NCBI GenBank assembly: GCA_029378245.1
Contig: JARKIF010000005.1
Coordinates: forward strand, 1,488,001 to 1,552,000
From: Roridomyces roridus
Taxonomy: Eukaryota; Basidiomycota; Agaricomycetes; Agaricales; Mycenaceae
Reading direction: 5' to 3'
Length of the DNA: 64,000 nt
The notes below the pieces were generated by a model, which was not told the origin of the DNA, did no database searches, and worked only from the letters and a program-made list of their open reading frames with translations. Position numbers and translations under genes: made by a program. How positions within the stretch are numbered: position 1 is the stretch's first letter; every line of letters begins with the position of its first letter. Below, in pieces: positions 45,578 to 56,999 of this stretch.

Positions 45578-46786
45578 TTACTGGTCCAGGATGGTGGTCT
45601 CAACAATAATAGCAGTCACGCGATAAGGGTCTGAGTTTCTGTTAGCCAGGTCATCACCATCCAGGAACACTGTACATACCGACGTTGGACGCAGGACGCC
45701 TGTCCTCGAGGTATCCGTAGCCCTGGGCAGCGACGTGCCTGGGAATACGAATGGAAGCACCGCGGTTGGCGACACCAGAGCTAAAGTCAGTGATGTGGCC
45801 AGTCTCATGGCGCCCAGGTGAGACGAAGCTCGTTGTCCTCTCCGTAAACGGCGATGTGCTGGTTGTGCTTCTTGGACATCTTCTCGATCGCAGCCTCAAT
45901 GGCCTGCATTCCGCCGGGCTGGCGCATAGCCTTGGTCGAGTAGTTCGAGTGGCAGCCGGCACCGTTCCAGTCACCCGCGAGGGGTTTAGGGTGGAAAGAA
46001 ACGACGATGCCCCACTGCTCGGCGATGCGGATGAGCAGATAACGCGCCATCCAGAGGTGGTCGCCCATGGAGATACCCTCACAAGGGCCGATCTGGAACT
46101 CCCACTGAGAGGGCATGACCTCAGGCGTTGATACCGCTGATGTTGATGCCGGCGTAGAGGCAGGCGCGATAGTGCGCCTCGATGAGATCGCGAGCGAAGA
46201 CCTTGCCAGTTCCTGCTCGGCATCAGAGGCTAGCTCAAGGTTTCATAAATGTACGTACCAGCACCGCAGTAGTACGGTCCCTGGGGTCCAGGGAAACCGC
46301 CCTTGGGCCAGGCATACGGCTTGCCGTCGACGTCGAAGAGGGTGTACTCCTGCTCGAGACCAAACCAGGGCTCAGAGTCCTTGGCCTGCTCCATGACCTT
46401 CTTGGCGTGGTGGCGGTAGTTGGTGCGATTGGGGGTTCCAGTCGTTGTTGTAGGTTTCGGCGAGAACGAGAATGTTGTCGCCTCCACGGAAGGGATCGCG
46501 GAAGATGGCGACGGGACGGAGGAGAACGTCCGAGTCGTGGCCAGGGGCCTGGTTGGTGGAGGAGCCGTCAAAGTCCCAGGTGCGAAGCTGGCCAATGTCG
46601 GTCACTTTCTTGCTCACGGTGGTGGTCTTGCAACGAAGACCGCCATCGCCGTCGATCCAGACGTCTGGAGATGAATGAGAGCAGATCAAAGGATAGGGAT
46701 AGAACAGTACATTCGGCCTGAACCTTCTCTCCCTGGTCGAGGGCGAGATAAGGAGCAAGGAGGTCGTTGCGGTACTGCTGGGACAT
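45578..46786 (-). CDS. GLN1: Glutamine synthetase
   Basis: Cytosolic ATP-dependent ligation of ammonia to glutamate. Start [20 protein letters not shown]; then [155 protein letters not shown] and the end [13 protein letters not shown]. All active-site motifs ([30 protein letters not shown]) are there. Three single extra bases (near 46436, 46123 and 45816) break the frame at [21 protein letters not shown] and LRLT/GRHETGH. No intron can explain a single base, so these look like assembly errors or disabling mutations. Confidence 0.95.
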
Positions 46787-47062
46787 GATGATGAGGGAGA
46801 GAAGTGGAGAGATATGCTATTGGATCCGAGTCACGACAAGCCAGACTATATAGTGATTTACGGCACTCCGGGAAGGGCGATGAATGATCTAACCGCGCGC
46901 CAGGAACATCAGCTACCCTGGCCGCCCCGACGCTCGTACGGGTAAGCAATCATCTCCCCAACCTAGCAGGCTAAGAGTGCAAGCAGAAGCCCCGCCAAGT
47001 TCACCCACTTTTGGTCCGGAACTATACGCACCCCTGCCTTGTGCAAATAACATACAATCTCT

Positions 47063-47956
47063 CTATCCACTGCGGGACCCCAGGCGGGCCATCGCATCTC
47101 CTTCCGAGTTTTCTTGCTCCTCTACCGTGTCCGACTGTGTTACCTGGAAGCAGAGTTAAATCGAAGCAGCAACCAGCTCGGCGTCATACGGACCACACGC
47201 AAGACGGATTTCTTGGAGGATTCTTGGAGCTCGCCGGATATAATCAATTCATCCAGAATCTGTGCACGTATTAGATAGGCCCGGCCTGAATAGAATTGCA
47301 TAGGGGGACACTCACCGCGTAGGCTTTTTGGAAATTGAAGATCCTAGTTCCGGGTTAGCGATAAGCCGGACGCGTTTCAAGTCGATGCTCATGCTCACAA
47401 GTCCAACTCGCACACCTGCAACAACTTCAGTCGGACTTGGACGGACACGAGGGATAAAAACAACATACGTTGCCAAAGTATCTGTCCAAGACCTATTTCC
47501 AGCATGAGCAAGTGGGACATAGAAGACTCGGAATCATACCTCGACGTATCTGCAGACGTCAGAGAGGAGATCCGGCAGCATGACGGGGGGACTCACCTGT
47601 GGATGATCTCCAGCGTAACAAGTTCATTGTCGTTCGACCCGATACCGGTGACGAAGAAGAGCGACGCATAGCGACGATAAACCACCTTCGAGTCTGTATT
47701 GCATGGTCAAAATCAAATTCATCACAAGGTGCATGCGTTGGCGGGCCTTTATACTCGAGAAAGTTGCACATCCGCGTGCGGCGAGCAAGGACGAGCTGAG
47801 TGACATCCTTGACGATCTTGGCCTTGACCTTGGGAGGCGTCGTCGTAAACCATTTCGACAAGCGCTAACTTGGCCGTCAGCCCCAACCCTCCAATTTCCT
47901 TGAGACTTAGGTACCACTTTGCCCTGCCGCGACACGAGCAGGATGTAGTTAATCAT
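47063..47956 (-). CDS. APS1: AP-1 clathrin adaptor sigma subunit
   Basis: Small chain of the AP-1 complex at the trans-Golgi and endosomes. It starts [20 protein letters not shown] and continues [115 protein letters not shown] and a short variable tail ending RLGSRSG. Roughly nine exons for about 160 residues, including a 10-nt exon (ATACGTCGAG). Choice of sigma-1 over sigma-2 rests on the [10 protein letters not shown] start and the LDEQ-like tail. The intron at 47694-47746 restores EYKD|SKVV only with a GC-AG border. An intron just before the last exon gives the tail [16 protein letters not shown], preferred to an unspliced end. Confidence 0.92.
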
Positions 47957-48119
47957 GAGAAGGACGAGCTGAGTGAAGCCCTTGGCAGTGGACGAATCTT
48001 GCCAGGAGGCGTCGAGTCTCGCGAGTGTTGACGTCTATTTGCCGATCACCACAATTCCGCATTATCCACATCAGTCCAGTCAAAATCCAGTTATCCTAAG
48101 TTCCGACCTACAAGTACAT

Positions 48120-51100
48120 TTACACCCTTATCCTCATCCTATCGTAAATCTCCGAGGACACGGGTGTCAATCCGAGTTTACGGGTCTTTATCAAACAGAG
48201 CTCCTTGAACGCGACATCCCAAGGCGCCCTCGACCATTTGACTTCCCAATGCTTTCTAGTGTCCGAGTCGTACCAGTAGGCGTACGAGGCCTTGATCCGC
48301 GCCGCCTCCTCCTGCTCCGAATTAGCATGCGCTCGTCAGTTCCACAGATAACTCACGGTACCCATCGACAGCCCCGGCGGCCCAGTCGCAAAATCCAGTG
48401 ATAGCTCACGCAAAATGTCCTGGCGCCGCTCGATGGGCAATTTAGTAAACTTCTTGTCGATCTTGCTTTTATGGGCCTCGAAGATTCGCTTGACGTGATT
48501 CTTGATCTTGTCCAGGTCGGTCTCGGAGATCACCTGTGCTTCCTCCTTGACTCGGGCAGCCACAGCTCTAGCCGAATCTGCCATGCCCGGAGCATTCAAG
48601 ATCGACGTCGCGAGAAGCAACCGATCGGCCCTCTGGTGATCTTCGGCCTCCCTCTTCGCCGTCTCTTTCTCCACAAAGGTGAGCCACGGCGCAGTAAGAT
48701 CCTCATCCACAACGTGCGGCGTTGCTTTGAATTTGGACGCAATATCTGCCTTGAGTTCCTGACCCCAAGAGGTCCCCCAGTACTTGTGAGTGTGCTTGTA
48801 GATGGTGTCCATGATAAACGGAGGCAACTTGTTTGTGTCTCGGACCAGATTAGGGCTGTTTCCCCACTTGGCATCGTCAAGCTTCTTCCCCTTCTTTTCG
48901 GCTTCTTCTTTCCACTGCAGCAAAAATCAGAAGACTGCGAATAAAATTGACTGGATACACACCAATGGTGGACGTTTCTCATACTTGGCTTGGTCCTTTT
49001 TAAACACATCCTGACGAACCGTCAATCCCGTCTTTGCACCATCCAGCGTCTTGCAGAACCTGTTCAAAGCCCATCAGCATCGTTCGTGCTCTTCAGCGCA
49101 TGGCTCACATATATGCGAGGCGAATGGTCTCTGGATGACTGTATCCCAGTTCATGGGTTGCATTGACATGCCAATTCGAGTATTTCCCGACGATCGCAAC
49201 ATCTTGGAGCGCACTGAGCAGATATTTCTGCATCTCCCGCAGCTGTTCCGCTGGTGTTTCGAGCTTCGTCCGGTGTAAAAAGGCCTTGACAGTTTCGTTC
49301 TTCTTCGAGAAGGAATCTTCAAGCTCGACTGGTTCTTCAGAGAAGCTCACAGGAGCATTGCGGAACGGATCGACGAGTTCCGGCTGGAAGTATGTTGGTG
49401 AATTTTAGGACTTGATGACCCGTCAACACCCACCTGCCATATCAACAAGCCTTTGTCGCCATCGTAATCCCCACCACTAAGAAAATCCGCAGCCCTGCGA
49501 TCTCCTTTAACAGAAAGAACGATAACGTCCTTAAAGTGCCGCAGTTCCGGGCGATCCACCGCGATCCATTTCTGGACATCAGTTGGCAACTGTCAGAGCG
49601 TTCAAAGACTGGCCCGAAAAAGTAGCAAGTGGCCTACCTTGCATGGATGACGTGTTATAAGAACATCGCCAAGCAAAGTGTCTGTAGGCAGCCCGTCCCG
49701 CGTTTGGAGATCATGTCGAGAACTTTTGAAGAAAATCTGTCCTTCTTCCAGAACGCCGAGCTCGTCTGGAACCAGGAACCCCATCGCCGACATACCACTG
49801 GGTATATCGATTCGGTACGACTCGATGTGCCTCTTCACGCCACCATCGACAACTTTTTCCAGTTTTGATCTCAGCACGCTGCACGTTGCTGGATTGAACC
49901 CCGAGGTCAAAAGTTCAAGGCACGTCTCTTCAAGAGAACTAGGGCACCCAGAAATCTCGTCCATCCACCAGGCAGTGCTTACCGCCTGGTCCTGTGATCT
50001 CGTCTTCATCCGCGTCCTCCATGTCCCCGCGGTCATCGTTCCGAGTACCCCTTGACGCGCTGCCATGACCGTGTTTCGGCGAGCCATACGCGAGGCCATG
50101 ACGCCCCCGGATTTATCGACCGCACGACAGAGCTTTACCATGGCGTCTGGACCATCCCAGGTTACCAAGGGTGTGACCAATTCGATGAGCGCCATCTCAA
50201 TCATCTTGAGAAACGCCGACGCCGGGACCCCGTTCTCTGCCAGGTTTATTATGGTCTCGGCAGATAGCCGACATTGCGTTCTCGGCATGGGATGAACGCA
50301 GAAGATCGATCGTTCGCAACTCCGGGTCCTTCCAACTTGTATGCTTGACCTTGATTTGGGACGGCCGCAACCAGATACGAGGAACATCATCGGTATCGTC
50401 TGGATGCATGACCAGCAAACCCTGAAAGTATTCAGTTTTCACATCAAAGTACCGTGTCTTGTATCACCTTGGCTCCTGGAGACCGCCGTCAGGTTCAGCT
50501 GGCGTGGACATCTGTCAGGCACTCACCTACGACACGACACTGAATTGCCGTCGGCCATGTATCCATTTCGACCCGATTGCAAATCAAACGCAAGCCTGCT
50601 TTGTTAATCAAGCCAGCCCCGTCCGTCATATCAGAGCCCTTTTGCGAAGCTGCGTCATGAGCAAAAGATACATCCACCAGACAGGGCAACCTACTTATAT
50701 CAGGCATGAATTCGATGGCATCCTCGTTTAATCGTAACACGGGAGCAGAATTGGACCGCCCTAGAGCAAACCTGGGGCAGGCAGTCAGCAAGGGCCAACA
50801 GCACGGGGAGAGAAAGTACCTGGAAGACCACTTGGCCATGGTCTGTGCGTTTGGTTGAGAACAAAATAATGGTCATTCCACAAGGACCGCACCTGGTTGG
50901 GGTTCAATTCAAGTGCATTGTGGCTGATCGAGGAATTCCCGCAAATAGGGAAGACCAGGGGTCTCTGAACCTCTCGTGGCGTGTATTTTTTGACGTTCCA
51001 CAAACTCATTGGTGCATCTATCGGCATGGGTCAATGAAGCTCAAATGAATAACGTCACGTACACCAGGAAAACATTTCCGTCCTTGGCGTCAAAGGCGCG

Positions 51101-52247
51101 AAAGACACGGTCGCCCAGGATGAAAGGACGAAGGAAGAACTCGACAAGTTGAGCGCCTTTCTTGAGGAGTTCCTTTGCTAGGCTGATCGTCAAGAAGCAT
51201 TGCGACCCATACCTCCGGGAGAATCGATCCGATGGTCCCAATTCTGGTGGCTAGGGGAGGTCAGTCGAGAACGGAAGGCTGAGCATGAGTGACAAGTTAC
51301 TTTGAGAACTACTTTGAACGGACACGCTCTATCTTTTGAAGTAATGAGCTTCCCCACAAAATGCACCTTGCCGCCAAACCAATCGGAAGATTCCTGGTGA
51401 AAACCTGATGAAGTTGAGAAAATAGAAGGACGGAATTACGAGCACATACCCAAGCCAGCGTGGGGATCCTGGTTCAAAAACTTGTCCTCCAAGTCGAGTT
51501 CGAACCAGGGTGCCTATAACCCTGTTAATCCCAATCAACTTGGTCGGAGCAGATATGACCTTTGCCTCGATCTCCTTGGCACTTAGTCTCGCGTCCGCGG
51601 CCAGGGTCGAGAGTTCTCCAAACAACTCAGGGATCCTTGGAACGGCTTCGGCATTGGACAAACCCTTAAGCTTCTTGAGCCCAGCCTCATCCAACTTGTT
51701 GAAACCGTCCTTATCTGCGGCTGCGAGTCGCGCGATTTCATATTGAACCCCATACGGAAGTTTGAGGTTCCTGAAAAGCCTATGGTGCGACGAGGAATGC
51801 GACTAGCCAAGTTGTCAACGTCGAGGAAAAGCCGCAGGGATGAACTCACGATGATGACCGGTTCGTTATCGTCGTTACCTAGTTTTGCAGATTTAATTGG
51901 TTTACTGGGGCCCGCAACGGAAGGGGAGTCGGAAATCTGGCCAAATTTGCGTTTGCGTGGTCCAGGTGTGTTTCCTGCAGAGGATGTGGTCGAATTGTTG
52001 CTGTCGGTGCGTGGAATGACGTTTGAAGAATTTCCGGCGACCAGGATAGGTCGACCACACGCAGAACTCATCGACCCATCGCTCGACTTGGATTCTGAAG
52101 AGGACGCCGGTGGTTCTAATATCGAGTCCCGGCTGCCGTTGGCTTGGGCATCGACGTAACGCGTCAATTGGGTGCCAACTGCATTATTTCGACTGAGAGA
52201 GTAGAACCTGAGTTGCAAGAGACTCACCTGGGGCCGCAAGTATGAGT
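48120..52247 (-). CDS. Eukaryotic RNA-dependent RNA polymerase (RNA-silencing pathway)
   Basis: QDE-1/RdRP-like enzyme that makes double-stranded RNA for small-RNA silencing. The catalytic loop GGDYDGDKGLLIWQ (the DxDGD Asp triad, at 49455-49469) is intact. The upstream beta-barrel parts are recognisable: LDVDNLASRIPRRTIGFSGN, LGDRVFRAFDAKDGNVFLV, RAVDKSGGVMASRMARRN, GFLVPDELGVLEEGQIFFKS and VIVLSVKGDRRAADFL. The downstream helical domain is RDTNKLPPFIMDTIYKHTHK, AVAARVKEEAQVISETDLDK and a C-terminus SYAYWYDSDTRKHWEVKWSR, with stop at 48120. The N-terminal ~180 residues are Ser-rich and poorly conserved. Start taken as MNSYLRPQ at 52247; an in-frame ATG at 52404 would lengthen it. Many short introns remain to be fixed exactly. 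Confidence 0.92.
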
Positions 52248-52469
52248 TCATCGATGTCCGAAAGTTCCGAGTAGCTGGAATGCTAAAATCGCATTCGATG
52301 ACGCGTCGAACGCGTTCGCATCTAAAAACGCGTACCTGGGACAGAGCATCCGTCGAGGACCGCATTACGGCCGCGGAAGCAAAGATAATCAACAAGGAGA
52401 ACAAATAACAGAAAATAACAAGCCCGCGATTATTCTAGCCACCAAGTATCGTATGTAGTACACAAACGC

Positions 52470-53542
52470 TCATCGCTTTTTTGTCGCTCTTTTGCGTTTC
52501 CCGCCTGCTACCCGCCCCTCACTCGGTGTTGCAGTTCCACTTCCTGGTGCCTCGGAGGAAGATTCGTCGCCCTCGGACGTCTCGGGCGATACGTGCTCCT
52601 TGGAGGGTGAAACACGGTCAAGGGTACGATAATACGTGGACCTCGCAAGCGCAATAAACCAAGTGTTCATAAAGTCGGGACGGCTGGCTGTTGATGCGTC
52701 AAGAATGTGCTTTTCACCCGAATCGTCCAGCTTGGAGTAGATTAGCCAAAGCATACGATCTCCAAGCAGCGAAGACGCACAATATACACATTCTTGGCAT
52801 CCACCACCATGTCTACGGTGCGGCCTTCGCTGATGTTGACCCGGACCTTGCGCTGACCCTCGATTGGCACAAGTTTGGGTCCCCATGCCGCCTGCTGCGC
52901 CGCTTTCACAAACCTGTCGATTCGTTCGATGCTGAAGCCGAATGTTACAAGTGCGCGCTGCAGTTCATCGACTCGACTCACTCGGTTCTATAATTGATTC
53001 TTTGAATAATATAGTGGAAGCCGGACGAGACGAAGATGAGGAAGACGAGGGCGGTCTAAGGCGTTTGGTATTACTTCGTGAGTTCAATGAGATAAAACTG
53101 ACCCCGAGGCCCGGTCTGAAGCGCGAATAATAGTAACCAGTGCCGCGCCATTTTGGAACGCCGTTTTTGTAGAAGAAATCGTATCTTTCACGGCTTTCCT
53201 TGTTCCGCAAGATGGTCGAAATGACGCCGAGGCGGGCGAACCGTTCGTGTATCGTTTTGTCATTGGGATTTTTGTCGGGGCTGTAAGAACCAGTTACTAG
53301 AGCCGAGTGGAACGAGGGCAGACGCACTGAAGGATCATGCTCTTCTTTCTATATGCTTTGGCAATCTCGGGCGTAGTCGCAGTGGAGGGAACATCGAGCC
53401 ATGAGTAGAACGATGTGCCTTTGCCCTCAGCCGCCTCGAGTGCGCTGACGAGATCGAAGATTTCGTGGTCCTCCTTCTCCCAAGCCAATACGATTGAGGC
53501 CAGGAATGCCAGAAGAGTAAACGAGAGTAGAAAAGCCCTCAT
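52470..53542 (-). CDS. ERJ5: ER-membrane J-domain protein (Erj5-like)
   Basis: Type I/II ER protein with a luminal J domain. The N-terminus [20 protein letters not shown] is a signal or anchor. The J domain follows as [40 protein letters not shown] and [20 protein letters not shown]; the key H-P-D is restored only by splicing the His codon across an intron. After [24 protein letters not shown] sequence comes a membrane helix ([20 protein letters not shown]). A cytosolic part continues [40 protein letters not shown], and ends with an acidic Ser-rich stretch and a basic tail (KRKRATKKR). It cooperates with ER Hsp70 (BiP/Kar2). Tandem, same strand, just upstream of the RdRP gene. Confidence 0.8.
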
Positions 53543-53785
53543 CGAGAGGCAAGAACGAAATGAAGACGGCCAGCAAACGCTTTTGATCCGCGATGCCCGG
53601 CACAAATGAACCGTCACGGTCAAGTGAACCTGCAAGAAACCGAGGTCGATGGTGCTGGCCGCCACGCCTCAGGTCTACGCGCGTGCAGCATGAAGCCCGA
53701 GCTAGCAAACAACCCTCAAAGTTTTGCTCTGTATCGACGCGTCTGGAAGACTTCAACCACTCGCTCTCTAAAGTTCAAACATCTT

Positions 53786-54322
53786 GAAAGTTATGTCCGG
53801 CAAGCACGACGACCCATTGATCTTTGAACCAGACCTTCTGCAACATCCACACCATCCAGAGCCTGCTTCAGAGATTACGACGTCGCTACTGGCCGCTATG
53901 CAACTGGAGAGACGTAGAGTCAAAATTAGTCGGTCCCAAGAGAGCACGAATGCGCAGCTCGGTTGCTTCTCTCCAGATCTTCCGACAGTCGCTGGCTAAC
54001 AACAGCTAACAACACGCTCCGCCACTACTGCCTCACCATTGTGGTCATCATCGACTTATGGGAAACGCCGCCGTTCGACCCGACTTCGACTATTGGATGC
54101 TATGCGACCACGAACGGGCCATTTGCCGCGTCTCACGTTCGGTTGACGTCCTTCCCGGGGCCCTACACGCTCAACCCATACCCGAAAAGCACGCCACAGA
54201 CATTGCACTCATTTCCGTACGTCCAGGCGTTTTCAAGTCCTGGCAAGGAGGAATTCAAGGCCAAATGCTATCGTGTGCGATGGATGCAGCGGGCATGGGC
54301 GACAAGTATCTTAAAAAGTACA
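53786..54322 (+). other. Possible gene remnant, unidentified
   Basis: A + strand frame opens MSGKHDDPLIFEPDLLQHPH with a plausible helix (EITTSLLAAMQLERRRV), then stops. Further downstream another frame reads TDIALISVRPGVFKSWQGGI and GQMLSCAMDAAGMGDKYLKK, which looks conserved but lies in a different frame. Introns could join them, but I could not build one consistent model. It runs into the 3' end of the deaminase-like gene on the other strand. It may be a decayed gene. Confidence 0.3.
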
Positions 54323-56447
54323 TTATCTTTCTCTTAGTTTCCGCAGCGCCTCGCGAAGTTCACTGAAACCCTCTTCGCTCCCCGATGGATGCCCAACCGT
54401 GAACGGCGTTCGGCTTGTTTTCCGACGATTTCTGGAAGCAATCATCTCACCGACCCGCAACAGCACACGCCCCTCCAGAAATTGTAGAACTCGCAACGGA
54501 AGCCACTCCGGCGCGATCCACGGAACGAAGGTACTGTGCCTTCCAGGCAAATTTACTCTTAGGGCATTCATCGGTAGAACTTCCCCAAGCATACTACACA
54601 TAGTGCAGCATTTTTTTGCCACTCCAATGGTGATTGAGTTGGGAAACTCCTATGAGTGTACGTCAATTCCATGCCCACAGTTTACAGCAACAAGTCACTT
54701 GCCTGAACCTCGAACACTCCATTGAGTCCATTCGGTCTCGGAACACCTGCTTTCTCGTTCTTCTGTGTCTCCAGGGCAGAGGCCAGGACGGCTGCCATCA
54801 AGCCTGCCTCGCAGTGACAGGCGCCAACCCTCGGGACTCTGAACTTGCTATCTCGAATTATGCTTTTGGCTTTCTTCATGATGGCGGTATCCCAGTGGCC
54901 GCGCGCCTTCCATCTCGCATACAGTTGCTCTTCTGTTCCAGGAATCAATGGTGTTCTTGGGTCAATGATGGCGGCGCGGATGGAAACAGGAGCGTGTGAT
55001 ATGCGCCTCTGGACAATGTAGCGGACTGCAGTCGTCCAAGCGCAGAGTGAGTCCATCACACGGATAAAGCTTCTCAATTCCGGGATCTTGGTGTCAGGAT
55101 TGCTACCTGCAATAGATTTTTCAAGACGGTAGGCAGGAAAAATAGAGATGAAATCACCTGTATAGAATGCATCTCTGATGATATCCTCCGGATCATCTCC
55201 AGCCGTATCCATGTCTTCACCCTGTGCGCTCGAAGCAACTGGTGAGATGAATCAGTTCCATGGAAAAAAATAAATGCGAGACACACTCTTTTCAGTTTTC
55301 AGGAATCTTTTAATATGATCGCCGAGGGACGCGATTCGCCAGAGCGCTGGAGCTGCATGGAGAAGTTGGTGTAATGCCGCCGAGGTTTGAGAGATCAAGG
55401 AGATGTTTTGAGAAACGAGAGCACCACGGAGGATTTGGATGATCCGAGCTGTCGCCTTCCAGAAAAGCGGAGCAGTCAAGGTCGTTATTTTGAAGACAGA
55501 GGTATTTGGATTCTCCGGGTGCAGGCCAAAGTCTGCCAACAAAACCCGCACAGCTCGCAACTGCACTTGTACACTGAAATCCAAGAACTTGGACTCTGTG
55601 ACAGTCCACTCTTCGAATTTGCTTTTCGCGTCATTTTGGACAAGGTGGTAGTGGCTGTCGATCTGTTCCATTCGATGTTTTATCTTGCTCATGCAGGAAC
55701 GCGTGAAAAACATGGAAAGTGCAGCAATGATTTTGTGCTTTATTGATGGTTCAGAGCGAATGTGGAGAGAAGCAGTTTTCAGGACGTGGAGGGTCATTTT
55801 GGCGTAGGAATCAAAGGCCTGGGAATCGAGATCTTGGGCAGCCTGGTCCGCGTTGCTGAGGATCGATTGACTATAACAAGTAAGCATGGATAGCATAGGT
55901 GAGAGGAAAAGTACATACTAATCTTTCATGAACTCAGCCGGCGTCTCCCGCGGAATAATGATTGTTTTTGCCCGCGGTAATGTCGAGGAGGCCTCAAGGG
56001 GCACGGTTTCCCCTAAGAGTGCGGCAGTCCGAGTTGCAGCCTCTGCATTTGTAGGTGCGGTCTCAAGTGGCATGTCGGCGGCGACGGTCTCGACGGGTCC
56101 AGCGGCGGCGGTCTCGACGGGTCCAACGGTGGCAGCCTTGGCCAGCGCGGCTGTGGAACTGTTCGGGCTGATGACTTGCGTTAGCTTTGAAGACTAAGTG
56201 TACGAACAAATCACCTAGACACAATTGACAAGTCGAGAAAATCTGGGAGGACCTGCCCCGAGGCGACAGCTACGTGGTTCCCTCTGGAAAGGAGAGTGGC
56301 CAGATGGTTGAGCCCCGTAGAATCGTAGTTAATCGCAGGCTTGACGTCGGGGCTCTCCTCGTCGACAAGCCCTGCCTGCTGCTGTAATTTCTGCGCAAGG
56401 CAACTTAGCATGTAGAGGCTGTAGCGTGAATCGTCTGACTCGGACAT
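54323..56447 (-). CDS. OTT_1508-type deaminase-like protein, intact copy
   Basis: Start MSESDDSRYSLYMLSCLAQK; long N-terminal helical region (SLHIRSEPSIKHKIIAALSM, FRWKATARIIQILRGALV-like) with an Ala/Thr/Glu-rich repeat (GPVETAAAGPVETVAA). The C-terminal part carries CAWTTAVRYIVQRRISHAPV, then the HCE motif in GACHCEAGLMAAVLASALE (about 54808-54816) and, some 60 residues on, CCTMC in VAKKCCTMCSMLGEVL (about 54598-54612). It then ends LPGRHSTFVPWIAPEWLPLR and EALRKLRER. HxE plus CxxC fits the zinc site of the deaminase superfamily, and this combination is known from the OTT_1508 family expanded in fungi. Activity and substrate are unknown and the assignment is from memory of the family. A broken paralogue lies at 61.2-64 kb. 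Confidence 0.5.
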
Positions 56448-56639
56448 GGCGCAGTGGAAGAAGATGGATACCAGGCGTGACCGCGACACGGCATCACACG
56501 GTTGATTTACACCGACTGTCTGTCAAATGGCACCGCGATGCCCAGTATGCAGATCTAGGCAATGGCACTCTGCATCGGATGATCTCCTCTTTTGCGCTAC
56601 GTACATCATTTAAATAATGTGACAAAAATGGATAGATAA

Positions 56640-56960
56640 AGTCAATCTTTTGGCGCCTCCACACTGTGGGAAGTAGAAGAACTCGAGTGTAGTTCCTCGA
56701 AAGCACTTGGATGTAGTTCCCGGGGTAATAGCATCGAGTGCCTTGAGACACTTGATCTGAGTTCCCCTGTGCGAAAAACCAGCTGCATGTGAGTGCCTCC
56801 TTCACTATACATCTGAGTACCCCGAGGAACTCAGTCCGAGTTCTTCAAGGAACTCAAATGGAGTACCGGGGACTTCATCTGAGTGCTTGGGGACTACATC
56901 TCAGTTCTTTTGGGCACGCAGTACTATTACTCAGGTACTCATATTAATGCTGCAATAGAA
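56640..56960. repeat. Degenerate ~25-bp direct repeats (gagttcct/gtagttcc array)
   Basis: Multiple imperfect copies of a motif close to 'acat(c/t)tgagttcc' and its inverse, spaced about 20-30 bp (for example gtagttcctcgaaagcac and gtagttcccggggtaata near 56690-56730, then gaggaactcagtccgagttc, ggaactcaaatggagtac and ctacatctcagttctttt near 56820-56910). They are related to an array at 60690-60840. Possibly subterminal repeats of an element covering the ground between. Confidence 0.55.
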
Positions 56961-56999
56961 CACCAAAATCATATATTGATACTAAACTAAACAAGGAAT

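Noticed and set aside
45578..46786. Programmed frameshifting in glutamine synthetase
   Set aside because: Three sites without slippery sequence or shared context, and no precedent in this enzyme; sequence error or mutation is simpler.
55928..56197. 89-codon Ala/Val/Ser-rich + strand frame
   Set aside because: It is the complement of the ETAAAGPVET repeat of the deaminase-like protein on the minus strand.
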